A DNA stretch of 64,000 bases from Cocleimonas flava (GCF_004339015.1 NZ_SMFQ01000004.1:929901-993900); one strand, 5' to 3'. Counted from the stretch's first letter, positions 28,339 through 38,355 are shown. The notes: generated from the letters alone by a model not told the origin. A program made the numbers and translations.

Positions 28339-28352
28339 TACTATATTCTTTC

Positions 28353-29078
28353 TTAGGATTTCAAAGCAACTAGAGAGATAAAATTAAAGCTCTGAAACCA
28401 TTGGTAAGACTGAGAAAAACCAGCTTCTTGCAAACGGGTCTGGTGTTGTTCCAGGGTATCAGGAATCATTACATTTTCTAAAGCCGCACGTTTTTGGCTG
28501 ATTTCAAGATCACTATAGCCATTCGAGCGCTTCATATTGTGATACCACTCGATTTGCTGTTGATTCTCTTCCTCGTTATCAAAAATAATTTTCTCAGATA
28601 AGATCAACGCTCCGCCTGGCAACATACCCTCGTAAACTTTTTTCAATAAGCTTAAGCGCGACTCAGGAGAAAGAAACTGCAGAGTAAAGTTGATTACCAC
28701 TAAAGACGCATTGCTAATCTCTGATTTCTCGATATCTTCACACAGGACGTCTAAATCAGACTCAGGCATGTGACGAGCCAAACGAGATTGGCAGCGTTTC
28801 ACCATTGCCTCAGAATTATCGATGCAAATATGCTTCAACTTTCGTGATGATGTTTGTCGGTGCATCGCTAAAGTCGCTGCGCCTAAGGAGCAACCAAGAT
28901 CATATACATTGCTATTATCTTTGGCGTACTGACCAGCGTAAACACCTAGTAAGGAAATGACCGTTTCATATCCAGGCACAGATCGACGAATCATGTCAGG
29001 AAACACATCCGCCACAGAATCGTCAAAAGCGAAATCCACGACTTTTTGATTATTAGCGAAAATATTATCTTGTTTCAT
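28353..29078 (-). CDS. cmoA: Carboxy-SAM synthase CmoA
   Basis: Converts SAM and prephenate to carboxy-S-adenosylmethionine, the donor for CmoB. The 241-residue protein has the CmoA N-terminus (VVDFAFDDSVADVFPDMIRR), the Rossmann-type motif VYDLGCSLGAATLAM, ICIDNSEAMVKRCQ, and LVVINFTLQFLSPESR. Upstream partner of cmoB on the same strand. Confidence 0.97.
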   Translation of the reverse strand: MKQDNIFANNQKVVDFAFDDSVADVFPDMIRRSVPGYETVISLLGVYAGQYAKDNSNVYDLGCSLGAATLAMHRQTSSRKLKHICIDNSEAMVKRCQSRLARHMPESDLDVLCEDIEKSEISNASLVVINFTLQFLSPESRLSLLKKVYEGMLPGGALILSEKIIFDNEEENQQQIEWYHNMKRSNGYSDLEISQKRAALENVMIPDTLEQHQTRLQEAGFSQSYQWFQSFNFISLVALKS

Positions 29079-29147
29079 GAGTCACTAGAATGTGAGTAAA
29101 AGAATGCGCAAAAGTGGTAATAACTAAAGCAGCCTATGCAAAAAGGC

Positions 29148-29969
29148 TTAAGCACCCGGCCATTTAGTATCAACGGATAGTTTGCCAAAAGTAATTTTCT
29201 CACCGGTTCGTTTTCCTGCATCTGGACCCATAAAGTACAAATAAGGTCCGACTAAAGCATTAGGTTTTGCAACCTGTGTCATATCTTCACCCGGGAAATT
29301 CATGCGGCGCATTTGAGTGTCGACTGGACCTGTATCGATGCTATTCACACGAATGAAATTATCCGGCAGATCATATTCATCAGCCAATATATCCATCATT
29401 GCCTGTGAACCCGCTTTAGCGATACCAAAAGCACCGTTATAGGCTTTGCGTGAATCATGCGCAGAGAAAACAATCGCCGCATCTTTAGAGGCTTCAAGTA
29501 AAGGCAAACACGCTTGAGTGATTAAAAAGTTAGCGTGTAAGTTTACCATTGTCGTTTTCGACCATAACTCAAGATCATATTCTTTGAATGGGATAAACGC
29601 TGGCAACCAACCCGCATTTAACGCAATACCATCAAGCCCACCCAGCTTATCTTCGATGGTAGTCGCCATATCCTGATAATCTTTTGTCACCGCACCTTCC
29701 ATATTCAATGGGTAGATAGCGGGCTCAGGGTATCCCGCCTCTTCAATCTCATCGTAGACGACTTCCAGTTCTTTCAGTGTTTTTCCCAATAACACCACCG
29801 TTGCACCAAAACGCGCATACGCCAATGATATTTCTTTACCAATACCAGAACCGGCACCCGTGACTAAAATAACGCGATCCTTCAACAAGCCATCTACTGG
29901 AATATAATCGAGCAGTTGCTGGTAATCTTCAGTTAATTCAGGGGTATTTTTAGAGCTTTGTTGATTCAT
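29148..29969 (-). CDS. YciK-like short-chain dehydrogenase/reductase family protein lacking the catalytic Tyr
   Basis: 273 residues with an SDR fold: nucleotide site VTGAGSGIG (37-45), NAG at 118-120, a Ser at 169 (FSAHDS), and a C-terminal YciK-like segment YLYFMGPDAGKRTGEK. In YciK relatives the active site is YxxxK; here GAFGIAKAG has Phe181 four residues before Lys185 (codon TTT at 29427-29429). Ordinary SDR reduction chemistry is therefore doubtful. Substrate unknown. It ends 69 bp upstream of the cmoA start on the same strand, so cotranscription with cmoAB is possible. Confidence 0.88.
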   Translation of the reverse strand: MNQQSSKNTPELTEDYQQLLDYIPVDGLLKDRVILVTGAGSGIGKEISLAYARFGATVVLLGKTLKELEVVYDEIEEAGYPEPAIYPLNMEGAVTKDYQDMATTIEDKLGGLDGIALNAGWLPAFIPFKEYDLELWSKTTMVNLHANFLITQACLPLLEASKDAAIVFSAHDSRKAYNGAFGIAKAGSQAMMDILADEYDLPDNFIRVNSIDTGPVDTQMRRMNFPGEDMTQVAKPNALVGPYLYFMGPDAGKRTGEKITFGKLSVDTKWPGA

Positions 29970-30077
29970 GAGAAAATGCTTTAACTATCGTTAAAAAGGA
30001 CTGGTAATAATTGCATAAGCATGACGAAGCGTCCAGACATGAGTTATTGATAATGCTCGTTTTAACAGGAAAAATGA

Positions 30078-30092
30078 CACCCCCCACCTTTT
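30078..30092 (-). repeat. Dispersed G6 motif copy (SDR gene-tRNA-Ser intergenic)
   Basis: CACCCCCCACCTTTT on the plus strand (variant with ACC instead of TAC), followed by ATGAGGTTTTTTT. ACCT/AGGT can form a short hairpin in front of the T-run, so this copy resembles a weak terminator. Confidence 0.75.
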
Positions 30093-30224
30093 ATGAGGTT
30101 TTTTTCATAGTATTAAATGAAAACCTCACCCTTCGGGTCGTCGTCACAATGTTCCAACGCTGTCTCAGCAAAGCTTCGGCTAAGCTATTTTTCTATACAA
30201 AGGGTGCTAAAAAATACATCTCAC

Positions 30225-30253
30225 TTGTCACACTTATCAAAACAGAATAAACT
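30225..30253 (+). promoter_or_regulatory. Promoter of tRNA-Ser
   Basis: TTGTCA (30225-30230), 17-bp spacer, TAAACT (30248-30253), followed by GCGCACCC, the GC-rich discriminator seen at stringently controlled stable-RNA promoters. It lies about 25 bp before the tRNA. Confidence 0.65.
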
Positions 30254-30277
30254 GCGCACCCTTGCTACAAAGCATAC

Positions 30278-30367
30278 GGAGAAGTGTCCGAGTGGCCGAT
30301 GGAGCACGCTTGGAAAGCGTGTGTACCTTTACCGGTACCGAGGGTTCGAATCCCTCCTTCTCCGCCA
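30278..30367 (+). tRNA. tRNA-Ser(GGA)
   Basis: Acceptor GGAGAAG pairs with CTTCTCC, discriminator G, encoded CCA at 30365-30367. The anticodon loop CTTGGAAAG gives anticodon GGA; a long variable arm (TGTACCTTTACCGGTACC) and the TTCGAAT T-loop are typical of class II tRNA-Ser. Confidence 0.96.
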
Positions 30368-30373
30368 AATACA

Positions 30374-30405
30374 AAAAAAGCCCACTCGTTGAAGTGGGCT
30401 TTTTT
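30374..30405 (+). terminator. Rho-independent terminator of tRNA-Ser
   Basis: AAAAAAGCCCACT, loop CGTTGA, AGTGGGCTTTTTT: a GC-rich stem with T-run directly after the tRNA. Confidence 0.92.
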
Positions 30406-30430
30406 ATTTTGAAACGAATCGGATCTATGA

Positions 30431-30500
30431 GAACCCCCAATGGGTTCGATCAGAGCATCCCGAGACCTTCGATTTTGTGAACCAATCTCGGCGGGTCTCT
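30431..30500. other. Nested inverted repeats between tRNA-Ser and yghU
   Basis: GAACCC/GGGTTC (30431-30447) forms a small hairpin; further on CCGAGA pairs with TCTCGG across a 20-nt loop, and an alternative GAGACC/GGTCTC pairing overlaps it. It may end yghU transcription coming from the other side; no T-run. Confidence 0.35.
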
Positions 30501-30509
30501 AATCAATTA

Positions 30510-31292
30510 TCACAACGCAGACTCAAGTCCTTTCTTCACTCCTTCTCTGTGTTGAATTGACTCAGCCCATCTCAGCACATTCTTGTATGAAGCGGTATCT
30601 AGAAATTCGGTTGCATCATAAACATCACCCAGTGCTACACGTCCGTACCACGACCAGATAGCGATATCAGCGATTGAATAACCGCTTTTGCACATGTATT
30701 CACGTTCAGCCAAATGACGATCCAACACATCTAATTGTCGCTTGGTTTCCATGGTATAACGATCAATCGGATACTCCATCGGGTATGGTGCATATTTGTA
30801 GAAATGACCAAAACCACCACCAAGAAAAGAGGCGCTGCTTTCTTGCCAGAACAACCAGGTAATGCATTCCATTCGGTCAACACTGTCTTCCGGCAATAAG
30901 GCTTGATATTTTTCTGCGAGATAGAGCAAAATTGCGCAAGATTCAAACACCGATTGCGGGGGTGATTTTGATTGATCAAGCAATACGGGAATTTTTGAAT
31001 TCGGATTTAGCTTCACAAAGTCGGATCCGAATTGCTCGCCTTCTCCGATATCGATAATGTGTAGGTCGTACTCTGCGCCTTCTTTGCCTAGTGCTAGCAG
31101 TTCTTCCAGCATCACCGTTATCTTCACGCCGTTTGGTGTTCCTAGTGAATATAATTGCAGGGGCTTATCACCTACGGGCAAAACTTTCTCGTGCGTTGCA
31201 CCTGCAATTGGGCGATTGATGCTTGCCCATTTACCGCCACTTTCAGTATCCCATGTCCAAACTTTTGGTGGTGTGTATTCTTTATTGCTCAT
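30510..31292 (-). CDS. yghU: Glutathione S-transferase family protein, YghU-type disulfide reductase
   Basis: A 260-residue Nu-class GST. The opening VWTWDTESGGKWASINRP and the segment LPVGDKPLQLYSLGTPNGVK are near-identical to E. coli YghU, which binds two glutathiones and has disulfide-bond reductase activity. The thioredoxin-like N-domain carries LNPNSKIPVLLD, followed by an all-helical C-domain. ATG at 31292 chosen over an upstream in-frame start at 31316 because AGGAT lies 8 nt before it. Confidence 0.95.
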   Translation of the reverse strand: MSNKEYTPPKVWTWDTESGGKWASINRPIAGATHEKVLPVGDKPLQLYSLGTPNGVKITVMLEELLALGKEGAEYDLHIIDIGEGEQFGSDFVKLNPNSKIPVLLDQSKSPPQSVFESCAILLYLAEKYQALLPEDSVDRMECITWLFWQESSASFLGGGFGHFYKYAPYPMEYPIDRYTMETKRQLDVLDRHLAEREYMCKSGYSIADIAIWSWYGRVALGDVYDATEFLDTASYKNVLRWAESIQHREGVKKGLESAL

Positions 31293-31694
31293 TATAACGA
31301 TCCTGTTTTTATACATTCAAAGTTTAATATTTAGTGTTCAGTTCTATCGTGGCTATCTGCTTATCAAATTTTACAAATCACCATGTGCTCTAAGCTATAC
31401 GCGTCATACACTATGTTGGACGATTAAATCATTCCGAGCGAATGAAAAGCATTCAATTATTCTAATGCAAGCAACTATCTCGACTTATGAGTCTTAAAAA
31501 ACCACTTAAGTTAGCAGGCTATTTGGCCAAAAAAGATTATCTAAGTCACCCCCCTACTTTGGGGCACTTTTTTTATTAATCTTTCTAAGTAATTGAGTTT
31601 ATAAATAAAGTTAAACACGCATTCATCGGATATCTGTATATATGACAACTGTATTAACTTAATATCGTGCCATAACTTAAAATGGACATACCTA
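31293..31694. other. Divergent intergenic region yghU / GAF-EAL gene
   Basis: 402 bp with one dispersed motif copy (31547-31561). Promoters of both flanking genes must lie here, but no site stands out. An ORF overlapping this region from inside yghU has no protein-like composition and is discounted. Confidence 0.5.
31547..31561 (-). repeat. Dispersed G6 motif copy (yghU / GAF-EAL intergenic)
   Basis: CACCCCCCTACTTTG on the plus strand, followed by GGGCACTTTTTTT. CCCC/GGGG and outer AAGT/ACTT can pair, so this copy has a terminator-like shape although it lies between divergent genes. Confidence 0.85.
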
Positions 31695-32975
31695 GTGAAT
31701 AAAAAGATTTTGGCTGAGCTTCTCTTGGCTAACGCCAGAAAAGACCGCGAGTCAGTTTCTGAAGATTTGCAACAAATTCTAAGCGCCATTCGCACCCATC
31801 TTGATATGGATATTGCTTTTATCGCTGAGTTTTCTCAAGGTAAACGCGTTTTCAAATATATCGATTCGAAAAAAGAATCGTGCGTAATTAAAGCAGGTGA
31901 CTCTGACCCTGTGAACGAAACTTATTGCCATAAAATTGTAAACGGTGAGATACCCGAACATATTACAGATACGTTAAAAAACCCTATCACAGAAAAACTC
32001 GATGTTACGACAGCACTCTCTATTCGTCATTACATGGGTGTTCCTATCCGCATTGCAGATGGTAGCATTTATGGGACCTTCTGTTGTTTTAATCACAAAA
32101 CAGATGAGACCATAGGGGAACGCGAACTCAGCATGTTGCGTATATTTGCCGATCTCGCAGGTAAACAGATAGACAGCAATATTAAATCTAATCTTGAGAA
32201 AAAAGAGATGACCGATAGAGTGATCTCAATCCTAGATCCTTCAAAACTGAATATGGTGTATCAACCCATTTACGATATCCAGCAAGATAAAATAACTGGA
32301 TATGAGTCAACATTACGCGTAATGACAAACCCTTATCGTACTCCTGATGTATGGATAAATGAGGCCAAACAAGTCGGAGTTTCTGCGAATCTGGAGATCA
32401 TGGCGATCAAGAAAGCCACAACGGAACTTGAACAGCTACCAAAAGATACCTACGTATCCATTAATACATCACCAGAACATATAATAAATGGCGCGATAGC
32501 CACGGCACTTAAGGAGATTTCTCCAAAGAAAGTCGTTCTAGAAATTACTGAGCATGCTCCTATTACTGACTATGTTGAATTTCGCGAGGCACTCAAACCA
32601 CTTCGTGACAGAGGAATTCTATTAGCCATAGATGATGCGGGCGCAGGTTACGCCAGTTTTCAGCATATTCTTGAAATAGCCCCAGATGTTATCAAACTTG
32701 ATACGAGTATCATTCATGATGTCAATGTCGACCCTGCCCGACATGCGCTTGCGACAGCAATAATCTCATTTGCAAAAGAAACAAATGCAGAAATTATCGC
32801 AGAAGGCGTAGAAACTCAGGAAGAATATAATGCACTGAGGCTGCTCGGTGTAAACAAAATACAAGGATTTTATATAGGTCGCCCGATGCCAATACTTGAT
32901 GCTATTGCCTTGCAGCGTTCAGAGATATCCAGATCCAGACAAGACTCTGTAGAAGTATTAGCTAACGTCAGATAA
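31695..32975 (+). CDS. GAF-EAL protein, probable soluble c-di-GMP phosphodiesterase
   Basis: 426 residues from a GTG start, without membrane segments. A GAF-type sensor (about 15-165) has DIAFIAEFSQGKRVFKYI and MGVPIRIADGSIYGTFCCFN. The EAL domain (about 175-415) keeps Glu in TGYESTLRV, Asn in VSINTSPE, Glu in LEITEHAP, Asp-Asp in AIDDAGAGYASFQH, Lys in VIKLDTS, Glu in AEGVET and Gln in IQGFYIGRP, so hydrolysis of c-di-GMP is likely. The GAF ligand is unknown. The ribosome-binding site in front of the GTG is weak, so the exact start is uncertain. Confidence 0.9.
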   Translation: MNKKILAELLLANARKDRESVSEDLQQILSAIRTHLDMDIAFIAEFSQGKRVFKYIDSKKESCVIKAGDSDPVNETYCHKIVNGEIPEHITDTLKNPITEKLDVTTALSIRHYMGVPIRIADGSIYGTFCCFNHKTDETIGERELSMLRIFADLAGKQIDSNIKSNLEKKEMTDRVISILDPSKLNMVYQPIYDIQQDKITGYESTLRVMTNPYRTPDVWINEAKQVGVSANLEIMAIKKATTELEQLPKDTYVSINTSPEHIINGAIATALKEISPKKVVLEITEHAPITDYVEFREALKPLRDRGILLAIDDAGAGYASFQHILEIAPDVIKLDTSIIHDVNVDPARHALATAIISFAKETNAEIIAEGVETQEEYNALRLLGVNKIQGFYIGRPMPILDAIALQRSEISRSRQDSVEVLANVR

Positions 32976-33025
32976 ATAATTCTGAAAAGTAAATCTTTAT
33001 GCAAAAAAAAGGGATGACTTAATCA

Positions 33026-33040
33026 TCCCCCCCTACTTTC
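33026..33040 (-). repeat. Dispersed G7 motif copy (convergent intergenic)
   Basis: TCCCCCCCTACTTTC on the plus strand with seven C; a GCCAC/GTGGC hairpin follows at once. It lies between the GAF-EAL stop and the DsrC-like stop. Confidence 0.8.
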
Positions 33041-33059
33041 AGCCACTTATCTGTGGCAA

Positions 33060-33404
33060 TTAATTCATATAGGTTTTAGCTTCTTCACCTGGGTAAGGTA
33101 ATCCAGATATTTGCCAAAGCTGTAAACAACCACCAAATAACTTACGTACGCCATCTCTTTCGTGTCCGAATGCTTTACATACACGACTCATCGGTGGAAT
33201 AGCGCCTAAACGCATATAACGATCACGAATAAATTCGATGATTTCCCAATGCTCTTTGGTTAGCTCATCAATTTCGGCATTCGCTGCTAGTTGCTCTGCA
33301 ATTGAACGCGTCCAAAGATCTGGATTAGTCATAAATTCATCTTCATCAAACAGCGACAAGATAAACGCATCTGTAGTTTTTAATGGTGAAGTAGAAGCTC
33401 TCAT
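33060..33404 (-). CDS. DsrC/TusE-family protein lacking both conserved C-terminal cysteines
   Basis: 114 residues of the DsrC/TusE/RspA fold: LTKEHWEIIEFIRDRYMRLG (the family core), PPMSRVCKAFG, RKLFGGC and ISGLPYPGEE. DsrC carries a Cys in the AC-x-FAGLP region and a penultimate Cys after GLPKPTG that relay sulfur as persulfide or trisulfide; TusE keeps the latter. Here the first is Trp (LWQISGLP) and the tail runs EEAKTYMN with no Cys. Two other Cys (CKAFG, GGC) sit elsewhere. It thus resembles the RspA-type members thought to be regulatory rather than sulfur carriers. Divergent from a CysB-like LysR gene. Confidence 0.85.
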   Translation of the reverse strand: MRASTSPLKTTDAFILSLFDEDEFMTNPDLWTRSIAEQLAANAEIDELTKEHWEIIEFIRDRYMRLGAIPPMSRVCKAFGHERDGVRKLFGGCLQLWQISGLPYPGEEAKTYMN

Positions 33405-33486
33405 AATGTTGTCCAGCTCGAATTAATATATTGGAGTGAAATTTACAGTAGACTTCTATTCACGTAAAATGATTAAATTTAATTTA

Positions 33487-33505
33487 ATATCATAATATAT
33501 GATAT
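33487..33505. promoter_or_regulatory. Perfect inverted repeat upstream of lysR, candidate operator
   Basis: ATATCATA-ATA-TATGATAT, 8-bp arms and 3-bp spacer, ending 19 bp before the lysR ATG and within the divergent lysR/dsrC-like intergenic region. LysR-type regulators commonly bind such AT-rich dyads and control a divergent gene; binding here is inferred. Confidence 0.5.
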
Positions 33506-33524
33506 AGAAGACACAGGAAAGGTA

Positions 33525-34439
33525 ATGGATCTAAAACAGCTTAAGTCGCTGATATCAGTTGTCGAAAATAATTTAAATATCAGTCAAGCCGCAGACCAGT
33601 TACATTTGGTGCAATCAGCTGTATCGCAGCAAATTAGCCGTCTCGAAGAAGAGATAGGGGTTAAATTATTTAATCGGAAAGGTAAACGTTTAGCAGGCTT
33701 AACTCCTGTAGGTGATGAAATCGTTGCTTATGCCTATCGCACGCTAGCCAATGCCAATAGCATTCTGGAGATCGCTCATGATCACATCAATGAGTTCGAA
33801 GGGATGCTACGTATAGGTACCACGCATACTCAGGCTCAGTACATTTTGCCCCCTGTAATTAAAGCATTCAGTCAGGAATATCCAGAGGTTGAATTACAAA
33901 TCCACCAGGGAACACCACAACAACTGGTTACAAAAGCACTTCACGATGAAGTTGATTTTGCCATTTGCACTGAAGCGCTTAGCGAGAGTAAGGACCTTGT
34001 GAGTATGCCAAGTTATAACTGGAATAGAAGTTTGATCACCCTAAAAGACAGCGCTTTGCTTGAGAGTGATGAGATTACCCTGGAAAAGCTCAGCACCTAT
34101 CCGATTGTCACATACGTACATGGCTTTACTGGTAGAGAAGTGTTCAACGAAACCTTTAAAAAAGCGGGATTAAAGCCTCAAATTGTATTGAGTGCAGCCG
34201 ACACCGATGTTATCAAAACCTATGTACGCAGCGGTATGGGTGTGGGTGTGATTGCTAATATGACCTATGTAACAGATAAAGACAGTGACTTAGTATTGCG
34301 AGACCTCAGTGAATTATTTCCATGGGAAACGACCAAGATTGCCTACAAAAAAGATAAATACTTACGCCGACATCAACAGCGTTTTATAGATCTTTTTCAG
34401 GGTAGTGTGTTGAAACAGGAAGGTTTGGTAGCGCCTTAG
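33525..34439 (+). CDS. LysR-type regulator, CysB/Cbl-like
   Basis: 304 residues. The N-terminal winged helix-turn-helix (NISQAADQLHLVQSAVSQQI then SRLEEEIGVKLFNRKGKRL) is followed by a substrate-binding-like effector domain (about 90-295) with GTTHTQAQYILPPVIKAFSQ and a late VRSGMGVGVIANM, as in CysB and Cbl, regulators of sulfur assimilation and sulfonate use. AGGAAAGG lies just before the ATG. The neighbouring DsrC-like gene supports a sulfur-related role. Effector and targets are unknown. Confidence 0.88.
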   Translation: MDLKQLKSLISVVENNLNISQAADQLHLVQSAVSQQISRLEEEIGVKLFNRKGKRLAGLTPVGDEIVAYAYRTLANANSILEIAHDHINEFEGMLRIGTTHTQAQYILPPVIKAFSQEYPEVELQIHQGTPQQLVTKALHDEVDFAICTEALSESKDLVSMPSYNWNRSLITLKDSALLESDEITLEKLSTYPIVTYVHGFTGREVFNETFKKAGLKPQIVLSAADTDVIKTYVRSGMGVGVIANMTYVTDKDSDLVLRDLSELFPWETTKIAYKKDKYLRRHQQRFIDLFQGSVLKQEGLVAP

Positions 34440-34490
34440 CTATTCCTATTTAGATTTAGTTAAATAAAGACCAGGACAAAATAGCCAATG

Positions 34491-34505
34491 CCCCCCCCCT
34501 ACTTT
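34491..34505 (-). repeat. Dispersed motif copy with C9 run (convergent intergenic)
   Basis: Nine C followed by TACTTTTGAATG between the lysR and rsuA stop codons. The run is longer than in other copies (C6-C7), and the T-run flank is missing, so this copy looks drifted. Confidence 0.7.
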
Positions 34506-34570
34506 TGAATGATATAACGTTTTTGCACTTTGAAAACATAAATAGAATTTATGCAGGGCCAGGCCTTTAT

Positions 34571-35260
34571 TTAAACTAGCTCAATCTCTTCTGCAGTTAA
34601 TTCGCGCCACTGGTTTTCTTTGAGGCTTTCATCGAGCTTGATCTTTCCAATCTGTTCCCGGTGCAATTTTTCCACATGGTTTCCTACCGCAGCCATCATA
34701 CGCTTAACTTGATGGTATTTACCTTCGGTAATCGTCATTCTGATTTTCAGTTCTGACAACACCTCAATTTGGGCAGGAAGACAGCGTTTTTCTTCAGCTT
34801 TGAGCTGCACTCCTTCACTTAATATTCGAATTTGTTTCTCTGTGATCGGCGTGTCCAAATCGATCAAATAGCTTTTTTCATGATTGTGTTTCGGTGAAGT
34901 GACCCGATGCGACCATTGGCCATCATCTGTGATGAGAATAAGTCCCGTGGTATCAATATCTAAACGACCGGCGATATGCAGAGTCTCCACTCGCGGCAGA
35001 AACAATGAATCGAATACCGTTTCATGATCCTCATCGCTATTTGCACAAACCACGCCCGCAGGCTTATGAAACATAATGTATTGTGGCTTGGGCTTTTTAA
35101 TACTAACGCCCATGTACTCAACTAAAGCATCTTCAGCTACTTTTTGGGCATGATTTTTGACGACCACACCATCAACTTTTACTTTGCCTTTTTTGATCGC
35201 AACTTTGGCTAATGAACGAGTGAAAGCAGTGGAACTGGAGAGTAGTTTATCTAAGCGCAT
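34571..35260 (-). CDS. rsuA: 16S rRNA pseudouridine(516) synthase RsuA
   Basis: 229 residues. An N-terminal S4 RNA-binding domain (MRLDKLLSSSTAFTRSLA) is followed by the RsuA-type catalytic domain with MFHKPAGVVCAN and the active-site segment AGRLDIDTTGLILITDDG, whose Asp attacks the uridine. GKYHQVKRMMAAVGNHVEKL is the conserved RsuA C-terminal motif. It lies downstream of purA on the same strand, beyond the purA terminator. Confidence 0.95.
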   Translation of the reverse strand: MRLDKLLSSSTAFTRSLAKVAIKKGKVKVDGVVVKNHAQKVAEDALVEYMGVSIKKPKPQYIMFHKPAGVVCANSDEDHETVFDSLFLPRVETLHIAGRLDIDTTGLILITDDGQWSHRVTSPKHNHEKSYLIDLDTPITEKQIRILSEGVQLKAEEKRCLPAQIEVLSELKIRMTITEGKYHQVKRMMAAVGNHVEKLHREQIGKIKLDESLKENQWRELTAEEIELV

Positions 35261-35325
35261 TTGAATGAGTACTTGCTAGTAAATTGATACTTTAAATTTG
35301 GTAAAAACAATAAAACAGAAATAAA

Positions 35326-35347
35326 AATGCCCTCCAGAGAGGGCATT
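35326..35347 (-). terminator. Rho-independent terminator of purA
   Basis: On the purA strand AATGCCCTC, loop TCTG, GAGGGCATT followed by TTTAT: a 9-bp GC-rich stem with T-run, 12 nt after the purA stop. Confidence 0.9.
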
Positions 35348-35359
35348 AGTTACGAAGCG

Positions 35360-36667
<1,308 letters not shown>

Positions 36668-36763
36668 TTACTATTTACCTAACACAATAATGTTCTTTCG
36701 CTAGCGATTAACTTTTCTGCCTTTATCAGCGTTTACGCATAAGGCGGTTAATGCTGATGCGGT

Positions 36764-37951
36764 TTAGTTTGCAACAACTATCCAGTTATCACCTTGCTTT
36801 TCAATCTTTCGGTTACAGCCCTGCTGTTCAGAAACTGCTGTAGAACTCTCATCTAACTGACGTATTACACGTTTACCCTGTTGGCGTAGTTCAGTGACTA
36901 GCTGATCCAGATCTTTATCAAGTGTAAACGGCGCCAAGATCCCATCAGACTTAATCTCTGTATGCTTCATCATTGAAGCAAGGGTTCGCAGATCAGTACT
37001 AAAACCTATCGCCGGACGACTATTACCGAAGGCTTCACCAATACCATCATAACGGCCACCGTTAGCGATTGATTCACCACGTCCAGGCAAATAAACGGTA
37101 TACATAATACCAGTGTGGTATGAATAACCACGCATTTCTGCCAAGTCGATATTTACTTTAATTTCAGGGAAGTTATTGCTAACTAGCTGAGTAATATTCT
37201 CAAGATGCTCTAGCGCATCCAAAACAGGTTGGCCGGCTTCTTTCAAGCGTTCTTTAGCTGTTTCAATAACGTCATTAGAACCAATCAGCATAGGAAGAGC
37301 TTCAAGCATTGCACCTACAGAATCTGATAAGCCTTGTTCTATTACCCAGACATTAATTTCCGGAATAGACTTTCGAGACAACATATCAAAATAGTTTTGC
37401 TGCTGGTTTTTAGTTAAACCTGCGTATTCAGCAACGCCATTGACGACACCCACGTGTCCAATATCTAACACCAACTCAGTAACATTGATGCTGTGTAGAG
37501 TGTCCAGCATTAAAGAGATTATTTCGAAATCACTCTCTACGCCGGAATGACCAAAAATCTCAGCACCTACTTGTACAGGCGATCGAGAACCACCTTGTTG
37601 TGCACTGCGCGTTCTTAAAACTGTTCCGATATAACATAAGCGATTTACTGATGCTTTGGTGTCACCTTTTGAGATTCGATGTGCATCGATACGCGCAATT
37701 TGAGGTGTCATATCGGCACGCACGCCCATCATCCGACCATTTTGTTGATCGGTAATTTTAAACGTTTGTAAATCTAATTGAGTGCCCATACCTGCTCGTA
37801 AAGACTCTAAGTACTCAACCATAGGAGGCATAACCAAGCGGTATCCCCATGTTGCGTAACGGTCTACAAGTTGACGGCGTAATTTTTCTAGTTTTTCTGC
37901 ATCATCAGGAAGTGACTCATTGATGCCCTCAGGAAGTAACCACGTATTCAT
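36764..37951 (-). CDS. hisZ: ATP phosphoribosyltransferase regulatory subunit HisZ
   Basis: A 395-residue HisRS-like paralogue without aminoacylation activity; it is the regulatory partner of short-form HisG in the first step of histidine synthesis. It shows class II synthetase-type segments (GYRLVMPPMVEYLESL, MMGVRADMTPQIARIDAHR, VGAEIFGHSG) and the C-terminal stretch ANGGRYDGIGEAFG. Genes with HisZ normally have short HisG; hisG is not in this window. Confidence 0.96.
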   Translation of the reverse strand: MNTWLLPEGINESLPDDAEKLEKLRRQLVDRYATWGYRLVMPPMVEYLESLRAGMGTQLDLQTFKITDQQNGRMMGVRADMTPQIARIDAHRISKGDTKASVNRLCYIGTVLRTRSAQQGGSRSPVQVGAEIFGHSGVESDFEIISLMLDTLHSINVTELVLDIGHVGVVNGVAEYAGLTKNQQQNYFDMLSRKSIPEINVWVIEQGLSDSVGAMLEALPMLIGSNDVIETAKERLKEAGQPVLDALEHLENITQLVSNNFPEIKVNIDLAEMRGYSYHTGIMYTVYLPGRGESIANGGRYDGIGEAFGNSRPAIGFSTDLRTLASMMKHTEIKSDGILAPFTLDKDLDQLVTELRQQGKRVIRQLDESSTAVSEQQGCNRKIEKQGDNWIVVAN

Positions 37952-38069
37952 AACAGTTGTTTCATATAAAAATAATGGGATATCTAATTACAAGAGTAAG
38001 AGTAGTTGTAAAAGTAGCTCAGAAACTAAACGGGTTAGTAGCGGAGGTATACTTAGTTTTAGATCGGTT

Positions 38070-38255
38070 TTAACTTAAGTATAGCAAAACAAGACCAGCA
38101 ACAATACTTGCCAAACCAATCATACGCAAGGAACTTTCAGGGGTTTGCGACATGGTGTGGTAAATTTTCTTAATACTTTCGGGTTTTATAAAAGGCAATA
38201 AACCTTCAAGAATTAACAATAATGCAATCGCATTGAGTAAATCGTGCCAATTCAT
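38070..38255 (-). CDS. DUF2065 small inner-membrane protein (YjeT-type)
   Basis: 61 residues with two membrane segments (about 7-23 and 43-60) around a short loop IKPESIKKIYHTM. This is the DUF2065 arrangement. It is commonly encoded just downstream of hflKC, as here (100 bp). Function unknown; a role near the HflKC complex is only suggested by position. Confidence 0.88.
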   Translation of the reverse strand: MNWHDLLNAIALLLILEGLLPFIKPESIKKIYHTMSQTPESSLRMIGLASIVAGLVLLYLS

Positions 38256-38355
38256 AGAAGGTTATAACCAGTAAACGTTAATCACGTAAATGATAACGTA
38301 ATTAACGTTTATTTAAAGTGTGAAGTTAAGCTAATCAATACAACACAAAGCGGGC

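Larger units (their letters stand above)
29970..30277. other. Gene-free region upstream of tRNA-Ser
   Basis: 308 bp containing one dispersed motif copy (30078-30092) and the tRNA-Ser promoter (30225-30253). The promoter for the minus-strand SDR gene should also lie here. No coding ORF is convincing. Confidence 0.55.

Noticed and set aside
31057-31497. Plus-strand ORF overlapping yghU
   Set aside because: It is antisense to a well-conserved gene and has no protein-like composition.
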